In this document: positions 15,447 to 23,764 of the stretch, in pieces
Layout of the letters: each line of letters begins with the position of its first letter
How positions within the stretch are numbered: the stretch's first letter is position 1
NCBI GenBank assembly: GCA_902784675.1
Contig: CACZVR010000050.1
Location: 1 to 49,910 of the forward strand
Origin: an uncultured Bacteroidales bacterium
GTDB lineage: Bacteria > Bacteroidota > Bacteroidia > Bacteroidales > Muribaculaceae
Direction of reading: 5' to 3'
DNA: 49,910 nucleotides
Position numbers and translations under genes: made by a program
Notes under the pieces: generated by a model
Databases searched by the model: none
What the model saw: only the letters and a program-made list of their open reading frames with translations
Told to the model about the DNA's origin: nothing

Positions 15447-16757
15447 CTAGAATTGGCCACGCGACTTCATCTCAAGGTATCTGTTGATTATGTTGACCGA
15501 GAGGTTTTGGGGCGAGGTGAGCAGGCTGTTGATACCATATTGTCGCAGGGTGTTGATGATGAGCGTCTGCTCATTGTCAATTTTGGCGGCTATGGAGTGC
15601 TCATAATAATCCTTGATACTATGCGGCTGTTGATTGATGAAGTCTCGGCGATCTTCATCGATGAAAAAGATGACAACCAACCGGTGATGGCGATTTAATT
15701 GTCGCAAATAGGGTAGCTGTCGGAGCATGCTGTTGTAGTCAAAGAAGTTGGTATAGAGTATGAGAAGGCTTCTTTGTCCAACCAAACGGTTCACGTTGGC
15801 AACTAATGTCGAATAGTCACTCTCGGCAAAGTCGGTGGTCTGGTGATAAAGGCATTCCAAAATGTCATTCATCTGTGCTGGACCTCGATCGGGTTTGACG
15901 AAGTCACTGAACTGATCAGCAAAGGTGATGACACCTGCTTTGTCGTCGCGATGCAAGGCGACATAGGAGAGTACCAACGATGCATTGATGGCATAGTCAA
16001 GGATGGTCATTCCAGCGAATGCCTGCTGCATGATGCGCCCCTTGTCAATCACATTGATGATCTGCTGTGACCGTTCATCGGTGTACACGTTCACCATGAG
16101 GTGATGCGCTCTTGCGCTGGCCTTCCAGTTGATAAGACGGTAGTCGTCGCCTTGCACGTAGGACTTGATCTGCTCAAACTCGGTATTGTTGCCCACGCGT
16201 CTGATGCGTTTAATGCCCATCTCGGTCAAGTTATTGCTGATGGCCAGGAATTCATACTGGTGGAGCATGAGGTAGCTGGGATAAACGGCTACATCGATGG
16301 GCTGGTCACAGGAGAAACGACGTTGCACGAGTCCGATGGGGGAGGTGACAAATGCTCGGATATATCCAAACCCGTACACTCCCCGCTTAGTAGGGCGCAG
16401 GGTGTAGTCCACCGTTCCTTTTTCGCCGGCCTTGAGGCGCATTGCGAAGTTCACGTCTCGGCGCTGGAAGATGTGTGGAATCTCATCGATGATATTCAGT
16501 TTAACGGCAAAGGGGTAGTTGTTTTCCATCTGTATGCTCACCGGGTTCTCATCACCATTTGAGAAACGTGAGCTGCAGTGTCGTGTTGCCTTGATACCAC
16601 GTCGCATCCACAGTATGGCAATGTCGGTCACAAGCAGCAATGCAGACAATGCCAGCAACGAAGCTCCCACGTAGAACAATGGCGGCCACAGCTGTCCCAA
16701 TGCCAGGACAACGATCACCACAATTGCAGTATAGTAGAAACGAACGGGCAGAAACAT
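15447..16757 (-). CDS. DUF58 domain-containing protein of a MoxR cluster
   Basis: A 436-aa membrane-anchored protein. Two N-terminal membrane segments (about 8-24 and 28-48) are followed by a beta-rich region (GTVDYTLRPTKRGVYGFGYI). The DUF58 core is YVQGDDYRLINWKASARAHHLMV near 207-229, and a von Willebrand A-like fold follows (VIDKGR...AINASLVLSYVAL, SLLILYTNFF). DUF58 proteins are the usual partners of MoxR ATPases, thought to be chaperoned into a metal-binding or complex-forming state. It is the last gene of the operon, 20 bp after MoxR. The substrate of the system in this lineage is unknown. Confidence 0.9.
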   Translation of the reverse strand: MFLPVRFYYTAIVVIVVLALGQLWPPLFYVGASLLALSALLLVTDIAILWMRRGIKATRHCSSRFSNGDENPVSIQMENNYPFAVKLNIIDEIPHIFQRRDVNFAMRLKAGEKGTVDYTLRPTKRGVYGFGYIRAFVTSPIGLVQRRFSCDQPIDVAVYPSYLMLHQYEFLAISNNLTEMGIKRIRRVGNNTEFEQIKSYVQGDDYRLINWKASARAHHLMVNVYTDERSQQIINVIDKGRIMQQAFAGMTILDYAINASLVLSYVALHRDDKAGVITFADQFSDFVKPDRGPAQMNDILECLYHQTTDFAESDYSTLVANVNRLVGQRSLLILYTNFFDYNSMLRQLPYLRQLNRHHRLVVIFFIDEDRRDFINQQPHSIKDYYEHSIAAKIDNEQTLIINTLRQYGINSLLTSPQNLSVNIINRYLEMKSRGQF

Positions 16758-16777
16758 AGCAGCGGCTGATTAATACA

Positions 16778-17752
16778 TCACTTGGGCACCTCAACATTAT
16801 TGATCAGCGTGGCCACGATTTTTGAGGCCGTGTAACCTTGCATCTCGGCTTCGGCCGAAATGATGATGCGGTGGTCAAGCACAGCTGGTGCCACCATCTT
16901 GATGTCATCGGGGGTGACATAATCACGTCCATAGATGAGTGCCATGGCCTTTGATGCCTGCAACATGGCCACGGCAGCGCGTGGCGAGGCGCCCAGGAGC
17001 ACGGCCTTGCTCGTGCGGGTCTGATGCACAATTTGGGCGATATAGCCCAGCAGCGAATCATCAACCAGCACGGCCGTCATGTTTTCTCGCAGTGCCAACA
17101 GTGAGTCTTTGGAAATGATAGGCTTGATGTCTTCCAGCTTTGCCAGTCGCGCGTTGGCCTGATGTCGTTGCAAGATGGTTTTCTCCTCGTCCAACGTCGG
17201 GTAACCCATCACAATCTTGAACATGAAGCGGTCGAGCTGAGCCTCGGGAAGCTTATAGGTTCCCTCTTGCTCCACTGGGTTTTGTGTGGCGATGATGGTA
17301 TAGGGTTCCGCCATGTGATGGGTGATGCCGTCGATGCTCACTTGGCGTTCCTCCATCACTTCAAAGAGAGCAGACTGTGTCTTTGCCGGGGCGCGATTGA
17401 TCTCGTCAACGAGGACCATGTTAGCAAAAACCGGGCCTTCATGGAAGTCAAATTCGCTGGTCTTCATGTTAAACACGGTGGTGCCGAGCACGTCACTGGG
17501 CATCAGGTCGGGAGTGAATTGTATGCGACTGAATCGAGCATCAATCAGTCGGGCCGTGAGGCGTGCCAGAAGTGTTTTTGCCACTCCCGGAACACCCTCA
17601 AGCAGTACATGACCGTCGGCAAGGATAGCCGCAATCAAGAGGTTCACAACTTGATTGTGTCCTACCACTACACGAGCTATTTCTTCTTTGATCTGTTTCA
17701 CTTGGGCCGAAAACTGTGCCAAATCGAGGCGGGGGGCTGTCGTTTGTTCCAT
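16778..17752 (-). CDS. MoxR-family AAA+ ATPase
   Basis: A 324-aa chaperone-like ATPase. Walker A is LLEGVPGVAKTLLARLTARL near residues 50-69. Walker B is MVLVDEINRAPAKTQSALFE, followed by ATQNPVEQEGTYKLPEAQLD, the MoxR signature with sensor 1 and the arginine-finger region. The C-terminal lid has LGASPRAAVAMLQASKAMA (sensor 2). The start is the ATG at 17752 (MEQTTAPRLDL); an upstream ATG at 17797 would run into the DUF4350 gene. It is probably cytoplasmic, acting on the DUF58 protein next to it. Confidence 0.93.
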   Translation of the reverse strand: MEQTTAPRLDLAQFSAQVKQIKEEIARVVVGHNQVVNLLIAAILADGHVLLEGVPGVAKTLLARLTARLIDARFSRIQFTPDLMPSDVLGTTVFNMKTSEFDFHEGPVFANMVLVDEINRAPAKTQSALFEVMEERQVSIDGITHHMAEPYTIIATQNPVEQEGTYKLPEAQLDRFMFKIVMGYPTLDEEKTILQRHQANARLAKLEDIKPIISKDSLLALRENMTAVLVDDSLLGYIAQIVHQTRTSKAVLLGASPRAAVAMLQASKAMALIYGRDYVTPDDIKMVAPAVLDHRIIISAEAEMQGYTASKIVATLINNVEVPK

Positions 17753-17768
17753 TGTATTATATTTTGTT

Positions 17769-19061
17769 TTAGATGTTGATTCGGTGCATAATATCATTCA
17801 TCACATCGATGAGCCGTTTAAGTTTCTCATCGCTTATTGAGTCCTCATTGGTGGAATTCATCACATCGCGAATCTGCTGGTGCAGCTCGTTGAAGGGAAT
17901 GCCTGTTCGATTGGACAGCGACATCAATTCATCGTCGAGGCTGTCAAAGTTGTCAATATCGATCATGGCTTTGGCTCGCAAGTCGTTGCTGAATGTGACA
18001 TATTTCTTGATGAGCAGGTCCACGTTGTCGTGACGCTTGTAGTAGATGCCACCTATTCGCTTAACGAAATCCATCATGTGGTTCACTGGTGGCTTGATGA
18101 TCGGTATGACGCGTTGACGGCGCCTTGCCGAGAACACGACAAAGGCCACAAGTGTTGCCAAAGCAAGATAAAGCGCCCATCGCAGCGGTCGGTTGGCGAG
18201 CAAATAACGTAGCGGCGAATCTGAATCCTGCTCGTCTTCAACATAGTCAACATCCCAGTCAATGTGTGATGGGTCGTAGCGTACAACAGGTTTGTTGTCG
18301 CACTCGCTCAATAGCCGTAACACAAACGGGCGAATAGTGTCATTGAGGATGCCGTAATTACTGAACAACATGGGCATGCTCATCATGACCACCTTGCCCT
18401 TACCGTAGTACCGGATGCCAGCTATTGTACCAGTAGGTGCTTCTAATGCATACTTCCCTTTGTGTTTTGCCTTTGTGAGCGTGGCCAAGGTGCGGAATGA
18501 CCCCGACATTCTGACCTCATTGTCGCAGAAGGCTGTGCTGACCAAATAGGTGGCTGTGTCAAACCTGCCATCGGCCCACCATCGGATGGTGTCATAGCGG
18601 CTGCGGTCGCTCAAAGTCTCTTTATTGAAATGAGCCGTGTATATATCGCCGATAGGTTGGAAATAGAATCCCAATTCCTCACTGACATACTTGGCATCAT
18701 CGTAATATAAATTGTCATCTGAGGCAATGACAACGTTATTGCCCTCCTCGATTAACTTGAGAAGATTAACATCAAATGAATTGATGAAGTCATCGTAATT
18801 GTTGGTAAAAAGAAAGGTGTGCTTGTCCCCTTTGTACTTTTTGCTGATGTATTTTTCGATGCCGTTTCCGAGCACCTCATAGCCTTGTGGCAGGGACCCA
18901 CGCAGCACGCTATCCATCACATAGCAACCGAAGGGTTGCTTGCTTTTGTGGCTTTGCGAAATGTCATGCCATTGGTAACGAGTCGGTGCATTCATTTCAA
19001 AGAGTAGAATCACTGCCATGAGTGCAATGATTACCACAACAAATATGCGGCTGGCCTTCAT
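17769..19061 (-). CDS. DUF4350 domain-containing membrane protein
   Basis: A 430-aa protein with an N-terminal membrane segment (about 5-23), a large extracytoplasmic DUF4350 domain with KQPFGCYVMDSVL and GNNVVIASDD, and a second membrane segment near residue 295 (ALYLALATLVAFVVF). A cytoplasmic tail of about 120 residues follows with RRQRVIPIIKPPVNHMMDFV. DUF4350 is a GATase-like fold without the catalytic residues that often accompanies MoxR and DUF4129. Its ATG overlaps the DUF4129 stop by 4 bases (ATGA), so translation is coupled. Confidence 0.85.
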   Translation of the reverse strand: MKASRIFVVVIIALMAVILLFEMNAPTRYQWHDISQSHKSKQPFGCYVMDSVLRGSLPQGYEVLGNGIEKYISKKYKGDKHTFLFTNNYDDFINSFDVNLLKLIEEGNNVVIASDDNLYYDDAKYVSEELGFYFQPIGDIYTAHFNKETLSDRSRYDTIRWWADGRFDTATYLVSTAFCDNEVRMSGSFRTLATLTKAKHKGKYALEAPTGTIAGIRYYGKGKVVMMSMPMLFSNYGILNDTIRPFVLRLLSECDNKPVVRYDPSHIDWDVDYVEDEQDSDSPLRYLLANRPLRWALYLALATLVAFVVFSARRRQRVIPIIKPPVNHMMDFVKRIGGIYYKRHDNVDLLIKKYVTFSNDLRAKAMIDIDNFDSLDDELMSLSNRTGIPFNELHQQIRDVMNSTNEDSISDEKLKRLIDVMNDIMHRINI

Positions 19062-19717
19062 GCTGGCACACCTCCTTTCTGTTGGTTATCAGTGTGCTCT
19101 TGCTGCCCAATGCTGTCAGCAATGCGTGCTTGCAGAATTTCTTGGCGTGTGCGCATCTCCTGGGCAAGCGCGGCATCGGCATTGTAATGACCATAACGAA
19201 TGCGCAAGAAATGATTGGTCATGATACCGAAGTCATTGTCCTGCCACTCCTGGGCATATTGTGTGGGAGTCTTGTATCGTCGCCATGTCACCAGTGACGC
19301 GTCACTGGCGGCTTTCAAGGTCTGCAGATAACGCAATCGACACAGCATCAGGTGGTTGTCATTTTTCTCGGCTTCGGCAATGAGTTGGTCAAAGTCTACC
19401 TCGTTGATGTCATCCTCAGTAATCTCTTGGGCATCAAACTCTTTATTTCGTGGACCGAATAATCCAACCCTATTTCTCCAGATAAAAAAGCATACGGCCA
19501 GCACCACCAACGTCCCCAGGCACCACCAGACCCCATGGGGAACGTGTATTGACGGAACATCGAAGTCCAGTAAGTCTTCAAGATAGTTCCAGAAACGGTC
19601 AAAATAGTTGGTTTCATGATTGGGCACCAGTTCTCGGGCATAGTCATATTCCCTTGAGTGCTGGAACGCATCAAGTATCGAGTCATTGGCAACTATTGTG
19701 TCACTGGGCGATGTCAT
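19058..19717 (-). CDS. DUF4129 domain-containing protein
   Basis: A 219-aa protein with one membrane segment near residues 65-83 (WWCLGTLVVLAVCFFIW) and a short N-terminal outer part. The C-terminal part shows the DUF4129 pattern: LMLCRLRYLQTLKAASDASLVTW, then RRYKTPTQYAQEW and FLRIRYGHYNADAALA. In other bacteria this domain resembles the C-terminal part of transglutaminase-like proteins in the same clusters. It follows the membrane protein gene by 8 bp and overlaps DUF4350. Confidence 0.82.
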   Translation of the reverse strand: MTSPSDTIVANDSILDAFQHSREYDYARELVPNHETNYFDRFWNYLEDLLDFDVPSIHVPHGVWWCLGTLVVLAVCFFIWRNRVGLFGPRNKEFDAQEITEDDINEVDFDQLIAEAEKNDNHLMLCRLRYLQTLKAASDASLVTWRRYKTPTQYAQEWQDNDFGIMTNHFLRIRYGHYNADAALAQEMRTRQEILQARIADSIGQQEHTDNQQKGGVPA

Positions 19718-19725
19718 AATCAGGT

Positions 19726-20568
19726 TTATTTCAGGTTGGCAAAATTATCTATATCACTCTCTAAGCCAATGTCTTCAACCTCGGTTGCCACACTGCCATA
19801 ATAATAGGTCATCGCAAGGACAAACAGCCCCATCTCTATAAAAATCATGAAGCATTGAGCCACGCTGAGAATATACTCAAAGACATCACCCAGGAACGAC
19901 CAGAATACTGAGTCGGTAGTCGATATCTGAAATGTTGAGTCTAATGCGGTGTAAATGGCTAAGGGAAAAGTGATGGCATTGTTGATGAGTATTGCCACGA
20001 CGCCCATAATCAACGTGATGAGGATGAGTCGTCCCCACTTCTTGTGGCCCAGTGAAAAAGCGCGCTTTGCTTTGTTCCATAACGAGTCTTTGGGCTCCAG
20101 TAGCATGATGGGACATACCAGGAACACAGGCAACATCGCGAATACCGCCAGCAATCCAATAATGGGAATGATGTTAAATAGCAGTGACACCACAATCAGT
20201 GGGGTTCCGATCACGATGGAAACCAGGCATTTAAGTGTTGCTTTCGGCAACATTCGCCATACAGTGGCCACACTGCACTCGTCAAGCGTGCCATCGTGGG
20301 TATCATACCATCTGACCAACAAGATCTCCAATGCCGTGACCACAGCACAACCCACAAAAAATAAAATGAAGGAACCAACAAGGGTTATGTTGAATGTGAA
20401 CGTTTCAGTGTCAAACTTGGCTAACGTGGTGCCTAGCAACACACTGAACGGCAGGAGGAAGTAGGCCATCATCTTGAACCACTTTCTCCAATTCTCACCG
20501 ACAAAGTCAAACACCATGTTCACATTGTCGGTGAGCGTGCGATTCCTATAGAGTCGATTATTGTTCAT
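19726..20568 (-). CDS. Multi-pass membrane protein of the MoxR operon
   Basis: A 280-aa protein with about six hydrophobic segments, beginning near residues 37, 68, 118, 150, 188 and 235. It starts with NNNRLYRNRTLTDNVNMVFDFVGENWRKWF. It resembles Bacteroidetes membrane proteins of these clusters but has no motif I can name. It overlaps the SpoIIM gene end by 11 bases and is 8 bp from DUF4129, so it is a fixed member of the operon. A membrane scaffold or transport role is possible but only guessed. Confidence 0.7.
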   Translation of the reverse strand: MNNNRLYRNRTLTDNVNMVFDFVGENWRKWFKMMAYFLLPFSVLLGTTLAKFDTETFTFNITLVGSFILFFVGCAVVTALEILLVRWYDTHDGTLDECSVATVWRMLPKATLKCLVSIVIGTPLIVVSLLFNIIPIIGLLAVFAMLPVFLVCPIMLLEPKDSLWNKAKRAFSLGHKKWGRLILITLIMGVVAILINNAITFPLAIYTALDSTFQISTTDSVFWSFLGDVFEYILSVAQCFMIFIEMGLFVLAMTYYYGSVATEVEDIGLESDIDNFANLK

Positions 20569-21538
20569 CGGTCGCTATTCTGTTATGGTGTTTGCGTCCC
20601 ACAAAATAAGGTAAAAGAATATAATAAAAAATAATAAACGCAGCCGACAAGGCTATCACCATCACTCTGAAGAAGAGAGGGTAGTCGGTGTGTCGCGTGA
20701 GATACCCTTCAATGAATGCGGCTGCAATGGTCACGGGAAACACGCTCAAGGTAATCTTGAGAGCCTCCTTGGCCTTGCGGCGGAATGACTGCATGCGGCT
20801 ATAGGTGCCAGGAAACAACCATCCTGACCCCATCACGAAACCGGCTCCTCCCGAGAGCACCATCGTGGAAATCTCGAGCGTTCCGTGTTGCATGATAGCC
20901 AACAATGCTTCACTAAACACACCATGTTGAAAAAAGAAAAAAGTGAACGCCCCGACCATGATGGCATTGTACATCACAATCAGTGATGTGGCAAATGGTG
21001 TGAAAATGCCCATCGAAACGCTCATAACATCAACCCTCAAGTTGTTGAGCATGATGGAGAAGAATGATTCGGCTTCCCCACCAGAGCTGTAGACATCGGT
21101 GGGAACACCATTCTTGATGTTCTCGATTGTCATGTCCACATAGCGATCTCCCAAGATTAGCCTGGCAAAGTCTGCATCGTTGAACAGTGAGGCGATACCC
21201 ACACACAGGAAGAATACAAACACAGCGAGTGCTGCGAGCATGGCTTTACGGTTGTCATAGACCGCCTGTGGCACTTCTCTGGTCCAGAATGTCAGCAGGC
21301 GAGACCATTTTTCGTGATGACCACTATAAATCTCGTTGTGCAAGCGAAGTGTCATGGCGTTGAGCATCGAGGTGATAGTGGCATCAGGAAAATGAGTGCG
21401 AGAGAAGGCCAGGTCCGATGTCAGTTCAGTATACATCTGCGCCAATGTGTCTGGGGACTCTTCCGATGGGTCCTCAATGCGCCTTTGATAGTCTCTCCAG
21501 CGGGCGATGTTTTGTTTGATGAATAGAGACTCTCTCAT
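20558..21538 (-). CDS. SpoIIM/DUF95-family membrane protein
   Basis: A 326-aa protein. The N-terminal 100 residues are helical and soluble (SLFIKQNIARWRDYQRRI, DLAFSRTHFPDATITSMLNA). Several membrane segments follow with the SpoIIM pattern: FFSIMLNNLRVDVMSVSMGI, MYNAIMVGAFTFFFFQHGVF, the HGTLEISTMVLSGGAGFVMG block, then AFIEGYLTR. In spore formers SpoIIM helps peptidoglycan remodelling during engulfment; outside them the family occurs beside MoxR/RDD genes with unknown function. The start is the ATG at 21538 (MRESLFI), since an upstream ATG at 21574 overlaps the promoter. Confidence 0.9.
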   Translation of the reverse strand: MRESLFIKQNIARWRDYQRRIEDPSEESPDTLAQMYTELTSDLAFSRTHFPDATITSMLNAMTLRLHNEIYSGHHEKWSRLLTFWTREVPQAVYDNRKAMLAALAVFVFFLCVGIASLFNDADFARLILGDRYVDMTIENIKNGVPTDVYSSGGEAESFFSIMLNNLRVDVMSVSMGIFTPFATSLIVMYNAIMVGAFTFFFFQHGVFSEALLAIMQHGTLEISTMVLSGGAGFVMGSGWLFPGTYSRMQSFRRKAKEALKITLSVFPVTIAAAFIEGYLTRHTDYPLFFRVMVIALSAAFIIFYYILLPYFVGRKHHNRIATDEQ

Positions 21539-21568
21539 GACATTGGAAAAACAGTAACACTTTTTCTG

Positions 21569-21599
21569 TTGCAAAAATAGACTATTATTTGTACTTTTG
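21569..21599 (+). promoter_or_regulatory. RDD gene promoter
   Basis: TTG (21569-21571), 20 bp, TACTTTTG (21592-21599). It is interlocked with the oppositely directed spoIIM promoter. Confidence 0.7.
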
Positions 21600-21602
21600 C
21601 AA
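21572..21602 (-). promoter_or_regulatory. MoxR-operon promoter
   Basis: On the minus strand TTG (21600-21602), 20 bp, TATTTTTG (21572-21579). Its two boxes are directly adjacent to the two boxes of the RDD promoter, so both cannot be occupied at once. Confidence 0.7.
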
Positions 21603-21635
21603 CAAATTCTTTCAAAACACAGGGAATAAAAAGAA

Positions 21636-22382
21636 ATGGCTCAATCGTCAATCATCACAGGTCAATATGTGGAACTCACTCAAACACCTGCCAGTGTGGG
21701 TGATAGGCTGATTGCTGCGATTATCGATTTAGCCGTCCTCGGCACCTATTTCGTAGCTGTGATATTGACTTTCGGCATTGATCTTGACCCATTTGTGGCC
21801 AATACCAGCGACGTAATCGTTATTGCAATCTATGTCCTCATTTTTTTTCCGGTCATTCTATATTTTCCTGCATGCGAAATTTTAGCAAGAGGGCAAAGTC
21901 TGGGTAAGATGGTGATGAAAACGCGCGTAGTGACCGTTGACGGCAATTCGCCCTCGGTGAGCAACTGCTTGTTGCGATGGCTTCTCTATCCTGTTGATAC
22001 CTTTTTCACTGGCTTTCTGGGTGTGCTGTTCATCACCTTCGGCAAGTACAGGCAGCGTTTGGGCGACCTGGCGGCGGGCACCATTGTCATTAAAACCTCA
22101 TCGGCGCAGTATGATTTCTACTCGGTGAACGATTACAACTATGTGCAACAGGGTTATGAGCCCACCTATCCCGAGGCCGCCAACTTGTCCACCAGGCAGG
22201 TTGATGTCATCACACGCACACTTTACAACAACTCCAGTCGTTACGGCGAGCTCGTGTATAAGCTGGCAGTGCAGGTGCAGCAATTCCTCGGTGTGCAGGT
22301 GCCTGCCAATATGTATGCTGATGTTTTTCTCAGAACGGTGCTCAACGATTTCTATTATTATTCCTCAACTATCGAGGTGTAA
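21636..22382 (+). CDS. RDD family membrane protein
   Basis: A 248-aa protein. The RDD domain (about 18-150) has the namesake residues in SVGDRLIAAIIDLAVLGTYF, a second membrane segment near residue 70 (VIVIAIYVLIFFPVIL), then SLGKMVMKTRVVTVDGNSPS and CLLRWLLYPVD, and FGKYRQRLGDLAAGTIVIK. A C-terminal soluble extension of about 90 residues contains LSTRQVDVITRTLYNN. RDD proteins are often found with SpoIIM and MoxR genes. The divergent arrangement suggests the same system. Transport or ion-exchange has been proposed for some members; not testable here. Confidence 0.9.
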   Translation: MAQSSIITGQYVELTQTPASVGDRLIAAIIDLAVLGTYFVAVILTFGIDLDPFVANTSDVIVIAIYVLIFFPVILYFPACEILARGQSLGKMVMKTRVVTVDGNSPSVSNCLLRWLLYPVDTFFTGFLGVLFITFGKYRQRLGDLAAGTIVIKTSSAQYDFYSVNDYNYVQQGYEPTYPEAANLSTRQVDVITRTLYNNSSRYGELVYKLAVQVQQFLGVQVPANMYADVFLRTVLNDFYYYSSTIEV

Positions 22383-22524
22383 CATCCCCAACACATTTTA
22401 GCAGAAATCGCCTTGCCGACGAATAAAAATCAATCTGCGTATAAACATCAGTATTGATTCAGCCCACAGCAGTCGATAGCGATGGAGTTAAGGCGCATTG
22501 CCCCGAACCTCGTAGCGATTTGAC

Positions 22525-22561
22525 TGAGGAGGGTGTGTCATGGCACAGCCTCCTCATTTTT
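22525..22561 (+). terminator. Terminator in the RDD-peptidase gap
   Basis: TGAGGAGG (22525-22532) pairs with CCTCCTCA (22549-22556), with an inner GTG/CAC pair, followed by a short T-run. It lies about 140 bp after the RDD stop. The rest of the 300-bp gap before the peptidase gene shows no gene. Confidence 0.6.
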
Positions 22562-22653
22562 ATGTAGGCAACAAGAAACACTCAATAGACGAGATGCTAT
22601 GCTTATTTCGGGCAAAAACTGTTGATTTTTAGGTCATGTGACACGTTTTTTTG

Positions 22654-22661
22654 TATCTTTG
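22654..22661 (+). promoter_or_regulatory. Promoter -7 element of the P1 peptidase gene
   Basis: TATCTTTG, with the expected transcription start near 22668. This makes an ATG at 22622 impossible and favours 22685 over 22676. Confidence 0.55.
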
Positions 22662-22684
22662 TCATTCAGTTAATAATGAGAGAG

Positions 22685-23740
22685 ATGATGAAACGATATG
22701 TGTTGATTGTGATGGCTGTAGTGTTGGGAGCAGTGTCGCTCATGGTCACCGATGTGCCTGGCGTGACGGTGGGGCATGTGACCCTCGTCGAGGGCGACAG
22801 TGTGCGCACGGGCGTGACGGCCATTGTGCCGCACCAGGGCAACATCTTTAGCAGCAAAGTGCCGGCGGCCATCCATGTGGGCAACGGTTTCGGCAAACTG
22901 GCTGGCGTGACCCAGGTGCGTGAATTGGGCAACATCGAGACTCCCATTCTGCTGACCAACACGTTGAGTGTGCCGGCAGGCATCGAGGGCGTCGTGCGCT
23001 ACACGCTCATGCAACCGGGCAACGAGGATGTGCGCTCGGTCAATGCTGTCGTGGGAGAGACCAATGACGGTCGCCTGAACGACATCCGTGGCATGCACGT
23101 CACCCCTCAGATGGTCATTGACGCCATCAATAACGCCCATGGCGGTCCTGTGGAGCAGGGTAATGTGGGCGCCGGCACGGGGACGATCTGCTTTGGGTTC
23201 AAGGGCGGCATCGGCACTTCGTCGCGCGTGCTTCCCGAGTCGTTGGGCGGCTACACCGTCGGTGTGCTCGTTCAGACGAACTATGGTGGCATCCTTGAGA
23301 TTGACGGTGTGCAGGTGGGACAGCGGCTCCACAAGCACGATTTTATCAACCATGTGCGCAAGGCCGAGAACGTGGACGGCTCCTGCATGATGGTCGTCAT
23401 CACCGACGCGCCGCTCGACTCCCGCAATCTGGAGCGCGTGGCCAAACGCGCCATGATGGGCATGGCCAAAACCGGTGGCATCGCTTCAAACGGCAGTGGC
23501 GACTATGTCATCGCTCTGTCGGTTGCCCCTGGGAACTTGATTGACAGCAATGCCAAGACCGTCACTTCGACGGTGCTGGCCAACAGCCAGATGTCATCTA
23601 TCTTTGCCGCCACCATCGAGGCAACTGCCGAGGCCCTGTGGAACTCCCTCTTCATGGCAGAACCCATGACGGGCAAGGATGGCTACCACATTGATGCCCT
23701 GCCTGTTGAGCAGGTGCTGGAAATGTTGAGGAACAGATAA
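22685..23740 (+). CDS. P1-family (DmpA/BapA-like) aminopeptidase
   Basis: A 351-aa N-terminal nucleophile hydrolase that self-cleaves into two chains and removes N-terminal residues, D-residues or beta-amino acids in known members. A short hydrophobic leader (MMKRYVLIVMAVVLGAVSL) suggests export. The family start VTDVPGVTVGHVTL follows. IHVGNGFGKLAGVTQVRELG and TNTLSV come next, then GNVGAGTGTICFGFKGGIG. The cleavage and catalytic site is ASNGSGDYVIALS, with Ser271 as the expected nucleophile. It is 24 bp before the C26 hydrolase gene, so they are probably cotranscribed. Substrate specificity cannot be read from sequence. Confidence 0.9.
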   Translation: MMKRYVLIVMAVVLGAVSLMVTDVPGVTVGHVTLVEGDSVRTGVTAIVPHQGNIFSSKVPAAIHVGNGFGKLAGVTQVRELGNIETPILLTNTLSVPAGIEGVVRYTLMQPGNEDVRSVNAVVGETNDGRLNDIRGMHVTPQMVIDAINNAHGGPVEQGNVGAGTGTICFGFKGGIGTSSRVLPESLGGYTVGVLVQTNYGGILEIDGVQVGQRLHKHDFINHVRKAENVDGSCMMVVITDAPLDSRNLERVAKRAMMGMAKTGGIASNGSGDYVIALSVAPGNLIDSNAKTVTSTVLANSQMSSIFAATIEATAEALWNSLFMAEPMTGKDGYHIDALPVEQVLEMLRNR

Positions 23741-23764
23741 AGATCAATAAAAGACCGAAATAAG

